Positions 1-7,231 of a stretch of 28,059 bases of DNA are shown piece after piece. Source of the DNA: Lachnospiraceae bacterium. Lineage in GTDB: Bacteria > Bacillota > Clostridia > Lachnospirales > Lachnospiraceae. Where the stretch lies: assembly GCA_017961385.1 (NCBI GenBank), contig JAGCXJ010000261.1, positions 1 to 28,059 of the forward strand, in the 5' to 3' direction. The position numbers were made by a program, and so were the translations under genes. Under the pieces are notes generated by a model. The model was not told where the DNA came from. It saw nothing but the letters and a program-made list of their open reading frames with translations, and searched no databases. Position 1 is the first letter of the stretch. The number at the start of each line of letters is the position of its first letter.

Positions 1-64
1 AGCTGCTTATACATCTCTTCGCAGAAAGGTATCTGATGATGATTTATGAAATTGCTTATCATCG
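1..64. other. Left edge, downstream of the GT4 gene
   Basis: These 64 bases follow the stop codon of the GT4 gene. On the minus strand an ATG at 12-14 opens a reading frame (M-Y-K-Q) that runs off the left edge, so it could be the start of the next gene of the operon. It has only a weak purine-rich stretch directly before it, so this is a guess. No terminator hairpin is visible. Confidence 0.25.
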
Positions 65-1348
65 TTATTCGCGGCATAACTCTTTGTAAATCTCCAGAAG
101 TCTCTTAAAGTTATTATCATCATCATGTGTGATGCGTGCTTTCTTTTTACTGTTTTGAGACATCTTTTTTGCTTTCTCTTCATCGCCAAACAGCGATATG
201 ATATTCTCTGCAAGCTGCGCGCTGTTTCCTCGTTCGAAGAACATTACCTCGTCATCTGATGCCATTGACGGTATGCCGCCTATCCTTGGTACGATGCAAG
301 GAGTTCCTGTCAGCATGGCTTCTCCCAGTGAATTTGGCGAATTCTCAATATATGAAGTACATACATATACACTGCTTTCTTCATATCTGTTCTTCATGCT
401 GTTTTCATCAAGTCTGCCAAGTACGGTCACCCTGTCTGAAAGCTTTGATCTTTCCATCAGCTGTCTTAAGTATCTGCCGTATGTTCCTATCTTGATCTTT
501 TCCTTCAGAGATGAATATCCTGTAATGGAATTGCCCGCAACAAATATATGAGTATCCGGAAAGACCTTAAGTATTTCAGGCATAGCCTCGATAAGAAGAT
601 GAAAGCCTTTTAACGGATAATCTGCCTGGGAAACAAAGATAGTGTGTTCACAAAGTCTTTCACTCTTCCACTCAGCATCATAAAATACGCCTCTTAGCGT
701 CTCATTCATGAAATGATAATTAAGATTAGGATTTATCTTAAAGACCTCGTTTTTATCAAACTCCGTCCTTCCCGTCACATGACATACCTTCTCAAGAGTT
801 TCTTTTTCAAACTCAGCACGTTTCATAAACTTATTCTGCTGAGCTCTGATATTGTCCTTCTTTAACCAGTCTCTGAAAGTCGTCTGATCGATGATCTTAT
901 CCGGCAGATCACCAAAATAGTTTTCTGCGCAGGCACTCATCACGCCCTGTATAGAAACTAGTATCTTCTCTTTATTTTCGCATGCCCTTACAAGCGCAAG
1001 TGTATGCGGATATTCAGTACCGAATACATGGATGATATCGGGAGCAAACTCATTAAGCATACTGTCAAAGACTCGTTCAAGAGTCTTATCATATACCCAT
1101 GGGGAAGATGTATGCTCCATGAACCTGTAAAGATTCATTTGCCTGCCTTCGATCAAAAGCCTGTCTGTCTTCAAAGGTGGATCGATAGCAGGATCAGGAC
1201 AGGCAATTCCTATTGTCATATCCTGCCCCTCTTCCTTAAGAAGACGTCTGAGCGATGCATCTATCCAGCCTTCCTTGACTGTCGTTTCAGTATTCAGTTG
1301 TTTAGCTATCACCGGAGGGATAACATTGCACAACCAGAGTATTTTCAT
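65..1348 (-). CDS. Glycosyltransferase family 4 (GT-B fold)
   Basis: A 427-residue cytosolic protein with the layout of a family 4 retaining glycosyltransferase. The N-terminal half opens with a beta strand (MKILWLCNVIPP). The C-terminal nucleotide-sugar half has a strand-loop FVSQADYPLKGFHLLIEA near residues 238-254 and the EX7E motif at E335 to E343 (SYIENSPNSLGEAML), followed by a G-x-P-x-I-V-P strand. In this family those glutamates contact the donor sugar. It should add one sugar to a lipid-linked repeat unit. It is the last complete gene of a leftward operon, starting 2 bases after the upstream GT2 stop, with an AGGT ribosome binding site inside that gene's end. Donor and acceptor cannot be read from the sequence. 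Confidence 0.9.
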   Translation of the reverse strand: MKILWLCNVIPPVIAKQLNTETTVKEGWIDASLRRLLKEEGQDMTIGIACPDPAIDPPLKTDRLLIEGRQMNLYRFMEHTSSPWVYDKTLERVFDSMLNEFAPDIIHVFGTEYPHTLALVRACENKEKILVSIQGVMSACAENYFGDLPDKIIDQTTFRDWLKKDNIRAQQNKFMKRAEFEKETLEKVCHVTGRTEFDKNEVFKINPNLNYHFMNETLRGVFYDAEWKSERLCEHTIFVSQADYPLKGFHLLIEAMPEILKVFPDTHIFVAGNSITGYSSLKEKIKIGTYGRYLRQLMERSKLSDRVTVLGRLDENSMKNRYEESSVYVCTSYIENSPNSLGEAMLTGTPCIVPRIGGIPSMASDDEVMFFERGNSAQLAENIISLFGDEEKAKKMSQNSKKKARITHDDDNNFKRLLEIYKELCRE

Positions 1349-1350
1349 TA

Positions 1351-2175
1351 CTACCTCGAATAGATACGTTTCTTAAGTGAATTGTATATACGCGATGTCT
1401 TAGGATTTTCAGCGATCCTTGTCCGAAGGGGTGCAAGAGTAAGAAGCATCATCAGGCGGTATTTTTTTGCCGTTTTGGGCATATACTTTTGTGTTATCTC
1501 TCTATGCTCGTTAGCGGACCTTTTTCTGTTTTCCTTTGTTTCGGAATATCCTCCGCCCTCATAATCACATATGATGACATCGATATGTTCACATTCAGCC
1601 TTCAGTTCATAACAGCAATACAGAAAATGCTCATAATCGGCCCTTACTCTGTATCTTGTTTCGTAAGCTCTTTTTCTGAAAAGGCCTGTTGAATAAAAGC
1701 AGACCTGGTGGCAGGGCACGTTTCGATACAGAGAGAACTCGTTGATCTTTGGAGCTGACGATACTGTAGTCTGCTGAATGAGATTATACTGATCTCCGTA
1801 TATGATATGGTCCCTGTCGTATTCCTTAAGATATTTGGAAACTCTCTCAAGGACCAGCTCGTCATGAAACGTATCGCCGCAGTTTAAAAACAGACAGTAA
1901 TGGTCATCACTGCCGATCTCTTCAAACATGGCTTCTATCGCCTGGTTCATTCCATCATAGATACCCTTGTCGGGCTTTTCTATTATTTTTACATTGTCAT
2001 GATCATTAAAAAAACCGTTGTCCAAAAGTTCCTGCAGTGAACCGTCTTTGGATCCGCCGTCTTTGATTATTACTCTGTAATCCTTACAGGTCTGGGAAAA
2101 GATGCTGTCAAGCGTCTTTTTTAACCTGTCCTGCGGATTCAGACTAACGATTAGTATATGTAAGCACGTCTTCAA
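1351..2175 (-). CDS. Glycosyltransferase family 2 (TTG start)
   Basis: A 274-residue GT-A family 2 glycosyltransferase. Visible motifs are the N-terminal strand HILIVSLN, the nucleotide-binding KDGGSKDGS near residue 40, GIYDGMNQAI near 71, and FLNCGD near 97 in the place of the usual DxD metal site. This GIYDAMNKGI-like pattern is typical of one bacterial subgroup of the family. The start is TTG at 2175, 32 bases inside the upstream epsG-like gene. GGAG lies about 10 bases before it, and no ATG in this frame is close to the conserved first strand. The tail has basic and hydrophobic stretches, so membrane association is possible. Probable role: adding a sugar to the repeat unit on the inner membrane face. 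Confidence 0.88.
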   Translation of the reverse strand: MKTCLHILIVSLNPQDRLKKTLDSIFSQTCKDYRVIIKDGGSKDGSLQELLDNGFFNDHDNVKIIEKPDKGIYDGMNQAIEAMFEEIGSDDHYCLFLNCGDTFHDELVLERVSKYLKEYDRDHIIYGDQYNLIQQTTVSSAPKINEFSLYRNVPCHQVCFYSTGLFRKRAYETRYRVRADYEHFLYCCYELKAECEHIDVIICDYEGGGYSETKENRKRSANEHREITQKYMPKTAKKYRLMMLLTLAPLRTRIAENPKTSRIYNSLKKRIYSR

Positions 2176-3274
2176 TATTGTTCCACTCCAAATCTGTAAA
2201 GAGCCATGACCTGTACGGTAGGACCGCTATCCCTGGTTTTGATGCCGTATAAAGGAAATACAAAAAATACAATGCTGAAGCAGTTAAAATCGCAAACAGG
2301 ACATATTTCCTTTTCTTCTCATCCTCAATGGACATGTATATGCCGGGTATAAGCAGTATCTGCGGTGTTATCAGATAATATCCGAATCTGGATACCATCG
2401 GTATGAATGATCCGCCCGTATAGAGCACAAATGACAGCATAGTCATATTAAAATACAGTGTATTTGCCTTGTTATCCTTTATCGCTTCCCTGTAGCAGAA
2501 AATGCAAAGAACAAGGACAAGGCTGCATCTTGCAAGCGCCGGAAGACTGTCCCTTATACCGACTCCCATTGTCAGATATATCGTATCCCTGTATGACGGA
2601 TAAAGCTTAAGCGCTATCTCCATCACATAATCCTTTAAAATGTATAATGCAGCTGAAGCTGCAACAAGCAGAGCGCAGAACCATTTTTTCCATGTCAGTG
2701 CACAGAACAGATACATCGGTATTACTATCAGAACCGATTTGTGAAACAGCGCAGCGATCAGAATGACAAGAACAAATCTAAGATACTGCCTGTTTAAAAC
2801 ATATCTTATCGAGTAAAGGGCTATGGCAAGAGCAAGATAGTATCTCACCGTCGTAAATGACCTGAAATATATGCCAAGCGCCATGAACAGCATGAAGCTC
2901 ATGGCAAATGATTTGCTCTGATCATACATAGATCTTAAGAAGATATATATTGTAACGCAGCCAAAGAAGGCAAATACAAGAAGGAAATTCTCATATCCGG
3001 ATATCATAAACAGCAGCTTGACCACGAGATTGTATCCGGGTTCGGTTACAGTTATACCGCCGACATATATCTCGTGTGCGTTCTGAACATAGGTTATATA
3101 ATCGTTTCCTACCTCTATCCTCAATGCGCACAGCAAAAAAAGGACACCGAAAATAGCCGCCAGACTGACCCTGTTTAACAGCTTCTGTCTCGATGCGGCA
3201 TATATGGGCTGCGGTCTGCGAACAAGCAGTGCCGCAAGCATGGTTATGAAGAATACGAATGTATAGAGGATCAT
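2144..3274 (-). CDS. EpsG family membrane protein, probable polysaccharide polymerase
   Basis: A 376-residue polytopic membrane protein with about ten hydrophobic helices. The segment ALRIEVGNDYITYVQNAHEI near residues 50-70 matches the R-x-x-V-G-x-D-Y-x-x-Y signature of the EpsG family, whose members are thought to act as Wzy-like polymerases of exopolysaccharide repeat units. The length fits the family (about 350-380). Its ATG overlaps the stop of the upstream GT2 by 4 bases (ATGA), and its own 3' end overlaps the next GT2 by 32 bases, so the genes are translationally coupled. It is the only polymerase-like gene in this operon. The polymerase role is inferred from family and context. Confidence 0.85.
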   Translation of the reverse strand: MILYTFVFFITMLAALLVRRPQPIYAASRQKLLNRVSLAAIFGVLFLLCALRIEVGNDYITYVQNAHEIYVGGITVTEPGYNLVVKLLFMISGYENFLLVFAFFGCVTIYIFLRSMYDQSKSFAMSFMLFMALGIYFRSFTTVRYYLALAIALYSIRYVLNRQYLRFVLVILIAALFHKSVLIVIPMYLFCALTWKKWFCALLVAASAALYILKDYVMEIALKLYPSYRDTIYLTMGVGIRDSLPALARCSLVLVLCIFCYREAIKDNKANTLYFNMTMLSFVLYTGGSFIPMVSRFGYYLITPQILLIPGIYMSIEDEKKRKYVLFAILTASALYFLYFLYTASKPGIAVLPYRSWLFTDLEWNNIEDVLTYTNR

Positions 3275-4062
3275 CTTACTTCTTTCATGCCCTTTTTCAT
3301 GATCTTATAGGCTTGTTTTAATGAATTAATATCCTGAGTTTTATCAGCAAAGAATACTTTTCTGTGAGCAAGGAGCCATCTTATCGCAAGAGGCTTTGCG
3401 AGTACTCCGTATAACGGTACATATAAAGCACCCTTGTCGAAGAAGTACTTTTCGTTATACCCGTTAAACCATGTCGACGGTCTGAACTCTTCCCTTCCTA
3501 TAGTCACAGGCAGGGCATATATCCTGAATCCGTTTTTTACGCAGTCCATGATAAACAGACTGTCTTCTCCGCAGCCGTATCTTGCACCGCCTCCGTAGTT
3601 TAAGTTAAACTTTATCCCGCTCGCAATGAGCTTTTCTCTTTTAAGAGCAAAGCTGTAGGTCGGATATCTTCCGCAGTTTTTAAAAGAGACTCTGTGTTCC
3701 TTTTCTATATGATATGTCCTGCGCTCCTTGACGACATCAATGTTAAAAAGAAGCATATCGGCATTCGGATGCTTCTCAAACTCTCTTATGACAGTTTCAG
3801 CATACCCTTTTTCATATCTGATATCCTCATCGGAAAACAGGATGATATCAGCAGTGGCTCTTTCTAAAGCCTTGTTCCTTGACAGCCCGACTCCGCGCTC
3901 ATTAAAGCTGTAGCATCTTATCCTGTGACCTGAGTGATCATATTCACAGTAGTCACTCTCATCGCACTGATTGATGATTATCGCATCGGACTCAAGATTC
4001 ATGACCTCTGCCTGGGTTTTGATATTCTGTTTTACGCATGATACAAGAACCTGTAAGGTCAT
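3271..4062 (-). CDS. Glycosyltransferase family 2-like protein
   Basis: A 263-residue protein of the GT-A/family 2 type, first gene of a leftward operon. The N-terminal strand is QVLVSCV; an acidic metal-site candidate FSDEDI lies near residue 96, and GCGEDSLF near 184 matches the second acidic motif of such enzymes. The linker GVGLSRNKAL near residue 57 is also typical. No membrane helix is evident. The ATG at 4062 follows AAGGAG with a 10-base gap. A promoter and a short 5' hairpin lie directly upstream. It probably adds a sugar to the repeat unit; the donor is unknown. Confidence 0.85.
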   Translation of the reverse strand: MTLQVLVSCVKQNIKTQAEVMNLESDAIIINQCDESDYCEYDHSGHRIRCYSFNERGVGLSRNKALERATADIILFSDEDIRYEKGYAETVIREFEKHPNADMLLFNIDVVKERRTYHIEKEHRVSFKNCGRYPTYSFALKREKLIASGIKFNLNYGGGARYGCGEDSLFIMDCVKNGFRIYALPVTIGREEFRPSTWFNGYNEKYFFDKGALYVPLYGVLAKPLAIRWLLAHRKVFFADKTQDINSLKQAYKIMKKGMKEVR

Positions 4063-4079
4063 TTAAACTCTGCTCCTTA

Positions 4080-4104
4080 GGGGGTTTTGCTACATACAAC
4101 CCCA
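4080..4104 (-). promoter_or_regulatory. Hairpin at the 5' end of the GT operon mRNA
   Basis: A perfect 6-base inverted repeat (GGGGTT / AACCCC at 4081-4086 and 4098-4103) with an 11-base loop. It begins almost exactly at the transcription start predicted from the promoter at 4111-4139 and ends just before the AAGGAG ribosome binding site. A 5'-terminal stem like this could protect the mRNA; the function is inference. Confidence 0.35.
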
Positions 4105-4110
4105 ATATGC

Positions 4111-4139
4111 ATTATAGTATAAAAAAATCTGCAGGGCAA
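4111..4139 (-). promoter_or_regulatory. Promoter of the 4062-65 glycosyltransferase operon
   Basis: Read on the minus strand: -35 TTGCCC at 4134-4139, a 17-base spacer, and a perfect -10 TATAAT at 4111-4116, giving a predicted start near 4104. The -35 and part of the spacer lie inside the terminator stem of the gene upstream, so the two signals share the same bases. Confidence 0.7.
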
Positions 4140-4152
4140 ATTCCCTGCAGAT
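4121..4152 (-). terminator. Intrinsic terminator of the 116-residue membrane protein gene
   Basis: A perfect 10-base-pair stem (ATCTGCAGGG at 4127-4136 and its complement at 4143-4152) with a 6-base loop, followed on the minus strand by a run of seven T (4121-4127). It lies 26 bases past the stop at 4179. This is a textbook Rho-independent terminator and separates the small gene from the operon downstream. Confidence 0.85.
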
Positions 4153-4178
4153 CGATCTTTTCGCTATAAGAAAACTGA

Positions 4179-4529
4179 TTATTCCATATCGTTCCAGTTG
4201 CTCTTGATCGCAAAGAAAAGGATAACAAGGCTGATGATAGCACTTGCGATTCCCTTAATGAGCTGACCTGACAGTGCATTAAGAATTACATTGCATACTC
4301 CCATAGCTGCTACGATATAGAATCCAAGCTTTTTCTTCATGAAAAGAAGAATAGCAAGACCTGCTATCATACCAACTTCAGCAATAAGTGAAAAAATAAG
4401 GATTCCGAGTCCATCTGCTCCGAGTGCTACAACACCAAGAAGTCCGATCACACCCAATACCAGTACAAGAGCATTGACTATCAGGCAGAACCACAACCAG
4501 AACTTAGCAAAACCTTTCCATTCAAACAT
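4179..4529 (-). CDS. Small four-helix membrane protein of unknown function
   Basis: A 116-residue very hydrophobic protein with about four predicted membrane helices (roughly residues 10-32, 40-63, 68-85 and 92-109), short loops and a K-K-K turn after the second helix. I do not recognise a named family. The ATG at 4529 has a strong AAGGAGGAG ribosome binding site 7 bases upstream. The gene is monocistronic: it has its own promoter, overlapped by a perfect dyad, and its own terminator. This isolates its expression from the polysaccharide genes on both sides, so it may be a regulated stress or envelope protein that only happens to lie here. Confidence 0.8.
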   Translation of the reverse strand: MFEWKGFAKFWLWFCLIVNALVLVLGVIGLLGVVALGADGLGILIFSLIAEVGMIAGLAILLFMKKKLGFYIVAAMGVCNVILNALSGQLIKGIASAIISLVILFFAIKSNWNDME

Positions 4530-4562
4530 TACATTCTCCTCCTTTTGAGAAATTAATTTTCA

Positions 4563-4588
4563 ACTTTGTTATTGTAACATAACAAAGT
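4563..4588. promoter_or_regulatory. Operator-like perfect dyad over the -10 region
   Basis: ACTTTGTTAT at 4563-4572 and its exact complement ATAACAAAGT at 4579-4588 form a perfect 10-base inverted repeat with a 6-base centre. It covers the -10 box of the promoter for the 116-residue gene. No T run follows on the minus strand, so it is a poor terminator for the gene ending at 4613. A dimeric repressor site is the better reading; the regulator is unknown. Confidence 0.5.
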
Positions 4589-4599
4589 ATCATTCACAA
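4571..4599 (-). promoter_or_regulatory. Promoter of the 116-residue membrane protein gene
   Basis: On the minus strand: -35 TTGTGA at 4594-4599, a 17-base spacer and -10 TACAAT at 4571-4576. The predicted start is near 4564, about 35 bases before the ATG. The -10 lies in the middle of the dyad at 4563-4588. Confidence 0.6.
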
Positions 4600-4612
4600 C
4601 CAAAACAGACTG

Positions 4613-5497
4613 TCAGCTTTTTGATCTGCCGTAATACTTCCTCAAAAACGCTTCGTTGCAGTCAACAAGCTTTATTCCTTTTACATCTATTCTGTTGTTC
4701 TTCTTTTCATTGATAAGATACTCGGCAGCAGTTGCATGCTCTCCCCAGTCAAGAAACAGTATCTCATCATCATTTATATTCAAATCCCCACTAGACTCTT
4801 TATCATAGATCTCACAGTCATATCCAAGAAATGCTATATCTTTGAATCTCCTGCACCAGTCAGACTGTGTATATATCCTGTCATCCATGCAGTAATACAA
4901 AGCCCATGCAAGCGATGATATGAACAATCCAAGGATCGCTCCAAGGATCGCAGCATTAAAGGTGCGCGTATGATCATTTATCTTAATCATGTCATCTTCT
5001 GACCACACACTTATGCTTGTTATCTCTTCGACATCCTGGGCAAACTGAGGCATCGCAAATTTATATGCCTCATAGATCGCCTCTATCTTTCTTGTGTCTG
5101 TCCCGCTCACGATAACGGTAAGCACTCGATAATCGCTCATCATGCGTGAGGTCACGGCTGCTTTTATCTCATCCTTTGTATATTTGCCTCCAAAGTCCAT
5201 GACATGCTCTATCATCTTATCGTCTAGCAGAAACTGTCCCCACGTGTATGCATTATAATAATCCATGCCGTTGGGATGGTCTGCTTCATTAAAGGTGATA
5301 TAAAAATCACAGCTTCTCTGATATCTGTCCTGTCCGTCTGTTATGGAATAATATGCTTTATATGCCCCTGCACCTATGAGTGCACCGACAAACACACAAA
5401 GAACGATCATCCATATCCTCGTTTTAAGACAAAGAAAGAACCGTCTCATATCCATGGTCTCATTCATGTAGTTTTCATCATTAAAACGTGTTGCCAT
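4613..5497 (-). CDS. Wzz-like polysaccharide chain-length / export protein
   Basis: A 294-residue protein with the plan of a Wzz-type polysaccharide co-polymerase: a short cytosolic N-terminus, a first membrane helix at about 29-49, an extracytoplasmic domain of about 130 residues (VLTVIVSGTDTRKIEAIYEA is the typical strand-helix near 125-145), and a second helix at about 181-203. Unusually, about 90 residues follow the second helix. They start with a D-R-I-Y-T-Q segment, where related proteins carry D-x-x-I-x-x-x-x-D before a kinase domain. No Walker A motif is present, so this is not a fused BY-kinase. It starts 4 bases after the GT2 stop, with GAGG about 13 bases before the ATG; ATGs at residues 11 and 15 have no better site. 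Confidence 0.75.
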   Translation of the reverse strand: MATRFNDENYMNETMDMRRFFLCLKTRIWMIVLCVFVGALIGAGAYKAYYSITDGQDRYQRSCDFYITFNEADHPNGMDYYNAYTWGQFLLDDKMIEHVMDFGGKYTKDEIKAAVTSRMMSDYRVLTVIVSGTDTRKIEAIYEAYKFAMPQFAQDVEEITSISVWSEDDMIKINDHTRTFNAAILGAILGLFISSLAWALYYCMDDRIYTQSDWCRRFKDIAFLGYDCEIYDKESSGDLNINDDEILFLDWGEHATAAEYLINEKKNNRIDVKGIKLVDCNEAFLRKYYGRSKS

Positions 5498-5501
5498 ACA
5501 G

Positions 5502-6434
5502 TCAGTCTATTTCCTCTTTGACAAAGTATAAAGGTCTTTTCTTAACCTCAAGATATGTCCTTGACAGGTATTGTCCCATGATGCCCAGACACAAAAGCTG
5601 TACACCGCTTATTAAGGAGATGATGCAGACAAGTGACGGCCAGCCGCTTGTCGGATCACCGAATACGCATGTCCTTATTATGATAAATATGATCAGTACA
5701 AATGCAAGAAAGCAAAACAGCACACCCATAAATGATGCTAGCGAAAGCGGTGCTGTGGTGAATGCCACGATTCCTTCCAGCGAGTATTTGAAAAGTCCCC
5801 AGAAGCTCCACTTGGTCTCGCCTCTTGTTCTTTCAACATTTTCAAACTCAACCCACTTTGTCTCATAGCCTACCCAGCCGTAGATGCCCTTGCTGAAACG
5901 GTTATATTCGCACATTGAAAGTATCGAGTCGGTGACCTGTCTTGTCATAAGGCGATAATCTCTTGCTCCGTCCACGATCTCAGTCTTGCTCATCTTGTTT
6001 ATCAGGCGATAAAACATACGTGCAAAAAAAGATCTTATTGGAGGCTCGCCCTTGCGGTTGACTCTCCTTGTCGCTACAGAATCATAACCCTCATCGATAT
6101 AGCCAAACATCTCGGGCAGAAGAGATGGCGGATCCTGAAGATCTGCATCCATCATGACAACATAATCACCCTTAGCCTTCTTAAATCCGGCATATATGGC
6201 AGACTCTTTTCCGAAGTTTCTTGAAAACGACACAAGCTTGACGCGCCCATCCTTACCATGCAGCTCTTTTACTCTGTCAGCAGTCTTATCCTTTGAGCCG
6301 TCATTTATATATATGATCTCTATATCAAGTCCGCGTTTATCAAAGAACTCGCTGTTTTTCATGAGTTCCTCGTAAAAGGGAAAAACATTTTCTTCTTCGT
6401 TGTAGCACGGAACTATGACACTAAGCAATTTCAT
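5502..6434 (-). CDS. Polyprenyl-phosphate-type GT2 glycosyltransferase (DPM1/GtrB-like)
   Basis: A 310-residue membrane-bound family 2 transferase of the DPM1-like bacterial group. Motifs: SVIVPCYNEEENV at the N-terminus, INDGSKDKT near 45, the metal-binding MDADLQDPP near 93-101, and GARDYRLM near 157. Two membrane helices lie at about 224-250 and 258-282, as in GtrB enzymes that transfer a hexose to undecaprenyl phosphate. The sugar-lipid product would be used outside by a GT-C type enzyme, which fits the neighbouring membrane proteins. The longer frame starts at a GTG at 6455, but the ATG at 6434 has GGAGG 6 bases before it and directly precedes the conserved first strand, so 6434 is preferred. 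Confidence 0.88.
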   Translation of the reverse strand: MKLLSVIVPCYNEEENVFPFYEELMKNSEFFDKRGLDIEIIYINDGSKDKTADRVKELHGKDGRVKLVSFSRNFGKESAIYAGFKKAKGDYVVMMDADLQDPPSLLPEMFGYIDEGYDSVATRRVNRKGEPPIRSFFARMFYRLINKMSKTEIVDGARDYRLMTRQVTDSILSMCEYNRFSKGIYGWVGYETKWVEFENVERTRGETKWSFWGLFKYSLEGIVAFTTAPLSLASFMGVLFCFLAFVLIIFIIIRTCVFGDPTSGWPSLVCIISLISGVQLLCLGIMGQYLSRTYLEVKKRPLYFVKEEID

Positions 6435-6440
6435 AGATTT

Positions 6441-6445
6441 CCTCC
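6441..6445 (-). promoter_or_regulatory. Ribosome binding site deciding the start at 6434
   Basis: GGAGG on the minus strand, 6 bases before the ATG at 6434. The GTG at 6455 has no comparable site. This makes the GT2 protein 7 residues shorter than the longest frame. Confidence 0.7.
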
Positions 6446-6451
6446 AAGATA

Positions 6452-7231
6452 TCACATATCACCATCAAGTCTGTATATAAGATAATTCTGCGTAGTACTG
6501 ATCAGTTTGTATCTGCCCAGTAACGAAGGCGCCTCCTCAAAATTATCCATGACTATTATATCACATCTGTATTCGTAAGCAGTATCTGCTATAAAGTCTG
6601 CATTCTCCTTAGAGTTTTTCATGGCATCAAACAGTGCATATGCTTCTTCGTTATAACCGTCCATTATCCCGGTATCCATATTTGCAGTCCACAGATCCCT
6701 GCCGTAAAAGAGCGGTATCGCGTTTCCTCTTGCTGATATGGCGGGAATGACAGCCTCATCCGCAAGAACCATATTGGGCTTTGCTTCATTAAGACATCTG
6801 ATCACATTCAGCTCTTCTGCATCCGTGACATTGCTGTCAAAGACAGAATAATCCTTGACCACGCCGCACATATTTCCGCAGATGAATATCAAAAATACAA
6901 GGATGATGGTTACGATCCTTCTTATCCTTATTTCCTTTAATGACTCATTGAGTTCTGCAGCTGCGAAGGGTATATAGATAAGGATCGGAACGAGCATTGT
7001 TATCGGTCCGTAGGAAATGAGCGATGGAAAGACCTGTACCATCAGCCACACGCTCACAGGATTCATCACGACAACGACAAGCAGCAAGATCCCGTACATG
7101 ATAAACCATCTGTTCTTCTGCCTGTTCATGTAATACAGGAGCACTATGCTCACCAAAAACAGCAGAAAGTAGCTTCCCGCAAGTTTGGAATCGGAGAAGT
7201 ATTTTAGCATGATGTCGATTATCTCTCTCAT
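6452..7231 (-). CDS. Membrane protein with a C-terminal extracytoplasmic domain (second half of a pair)
   Basis: A 259-residue protein not assigned to a family. About four helices fill the first 120 residues; the rest, from about residue 125, is a soluble alpha/beta domain (NMVLADEAVIPAISARGNAI, then C-D-I-I-V-M-D-N-F), the kind of periplasm-like tail found on some GT-C glycosyltransferases. The longest open frame begins at 7348, but the first 39 residues overlap the upstream gene in another frame and look non-coding. The ATG at 7231 has GGGAGGAG just upstream and overlaps the upstream stop by 4 bases (ATGA). Tight coupling suggests that this protein and the 334-residue one work together, perhaps as two halves of one GT-C-like enzyme. 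Confidence 0.7.
   Translation of the reverse strand: MREIIDIMLKYFSDSKLAGSYFLLFLVSIVLLYYMNRQKNRWFIMYGILLLVVVVMNPVSVWLMVQVFPSLISYGPITMLVPILIYIPFAAAELNESLKEIRIRRIVTIILVFLIFICGNMCGVVKDYSVFDSNVTDAEELNVIRCLNEAKPNMVLADEAVIPAISARGNAIPLFYGRDLWTANMDTGIMDGYNEEAYALFDAMKNSKENADFIADTAYEYRCDIIVMDNFEEAPSLLGRYKLISTTQNYLIYRLDGDM

Noticed and set aside
7..213. Minus-strand frame of 68 residues at the left edge
   Set aside because: It overlaps the 3' end of the GT4 gene in another frame and has no conserved features or good ribosome binding site.
5488..5868. Plus-strand frame of 126 residues
   Set aside because: It lies antisense to the well-supported GT2 and the Wzz start and shows no independent signal.
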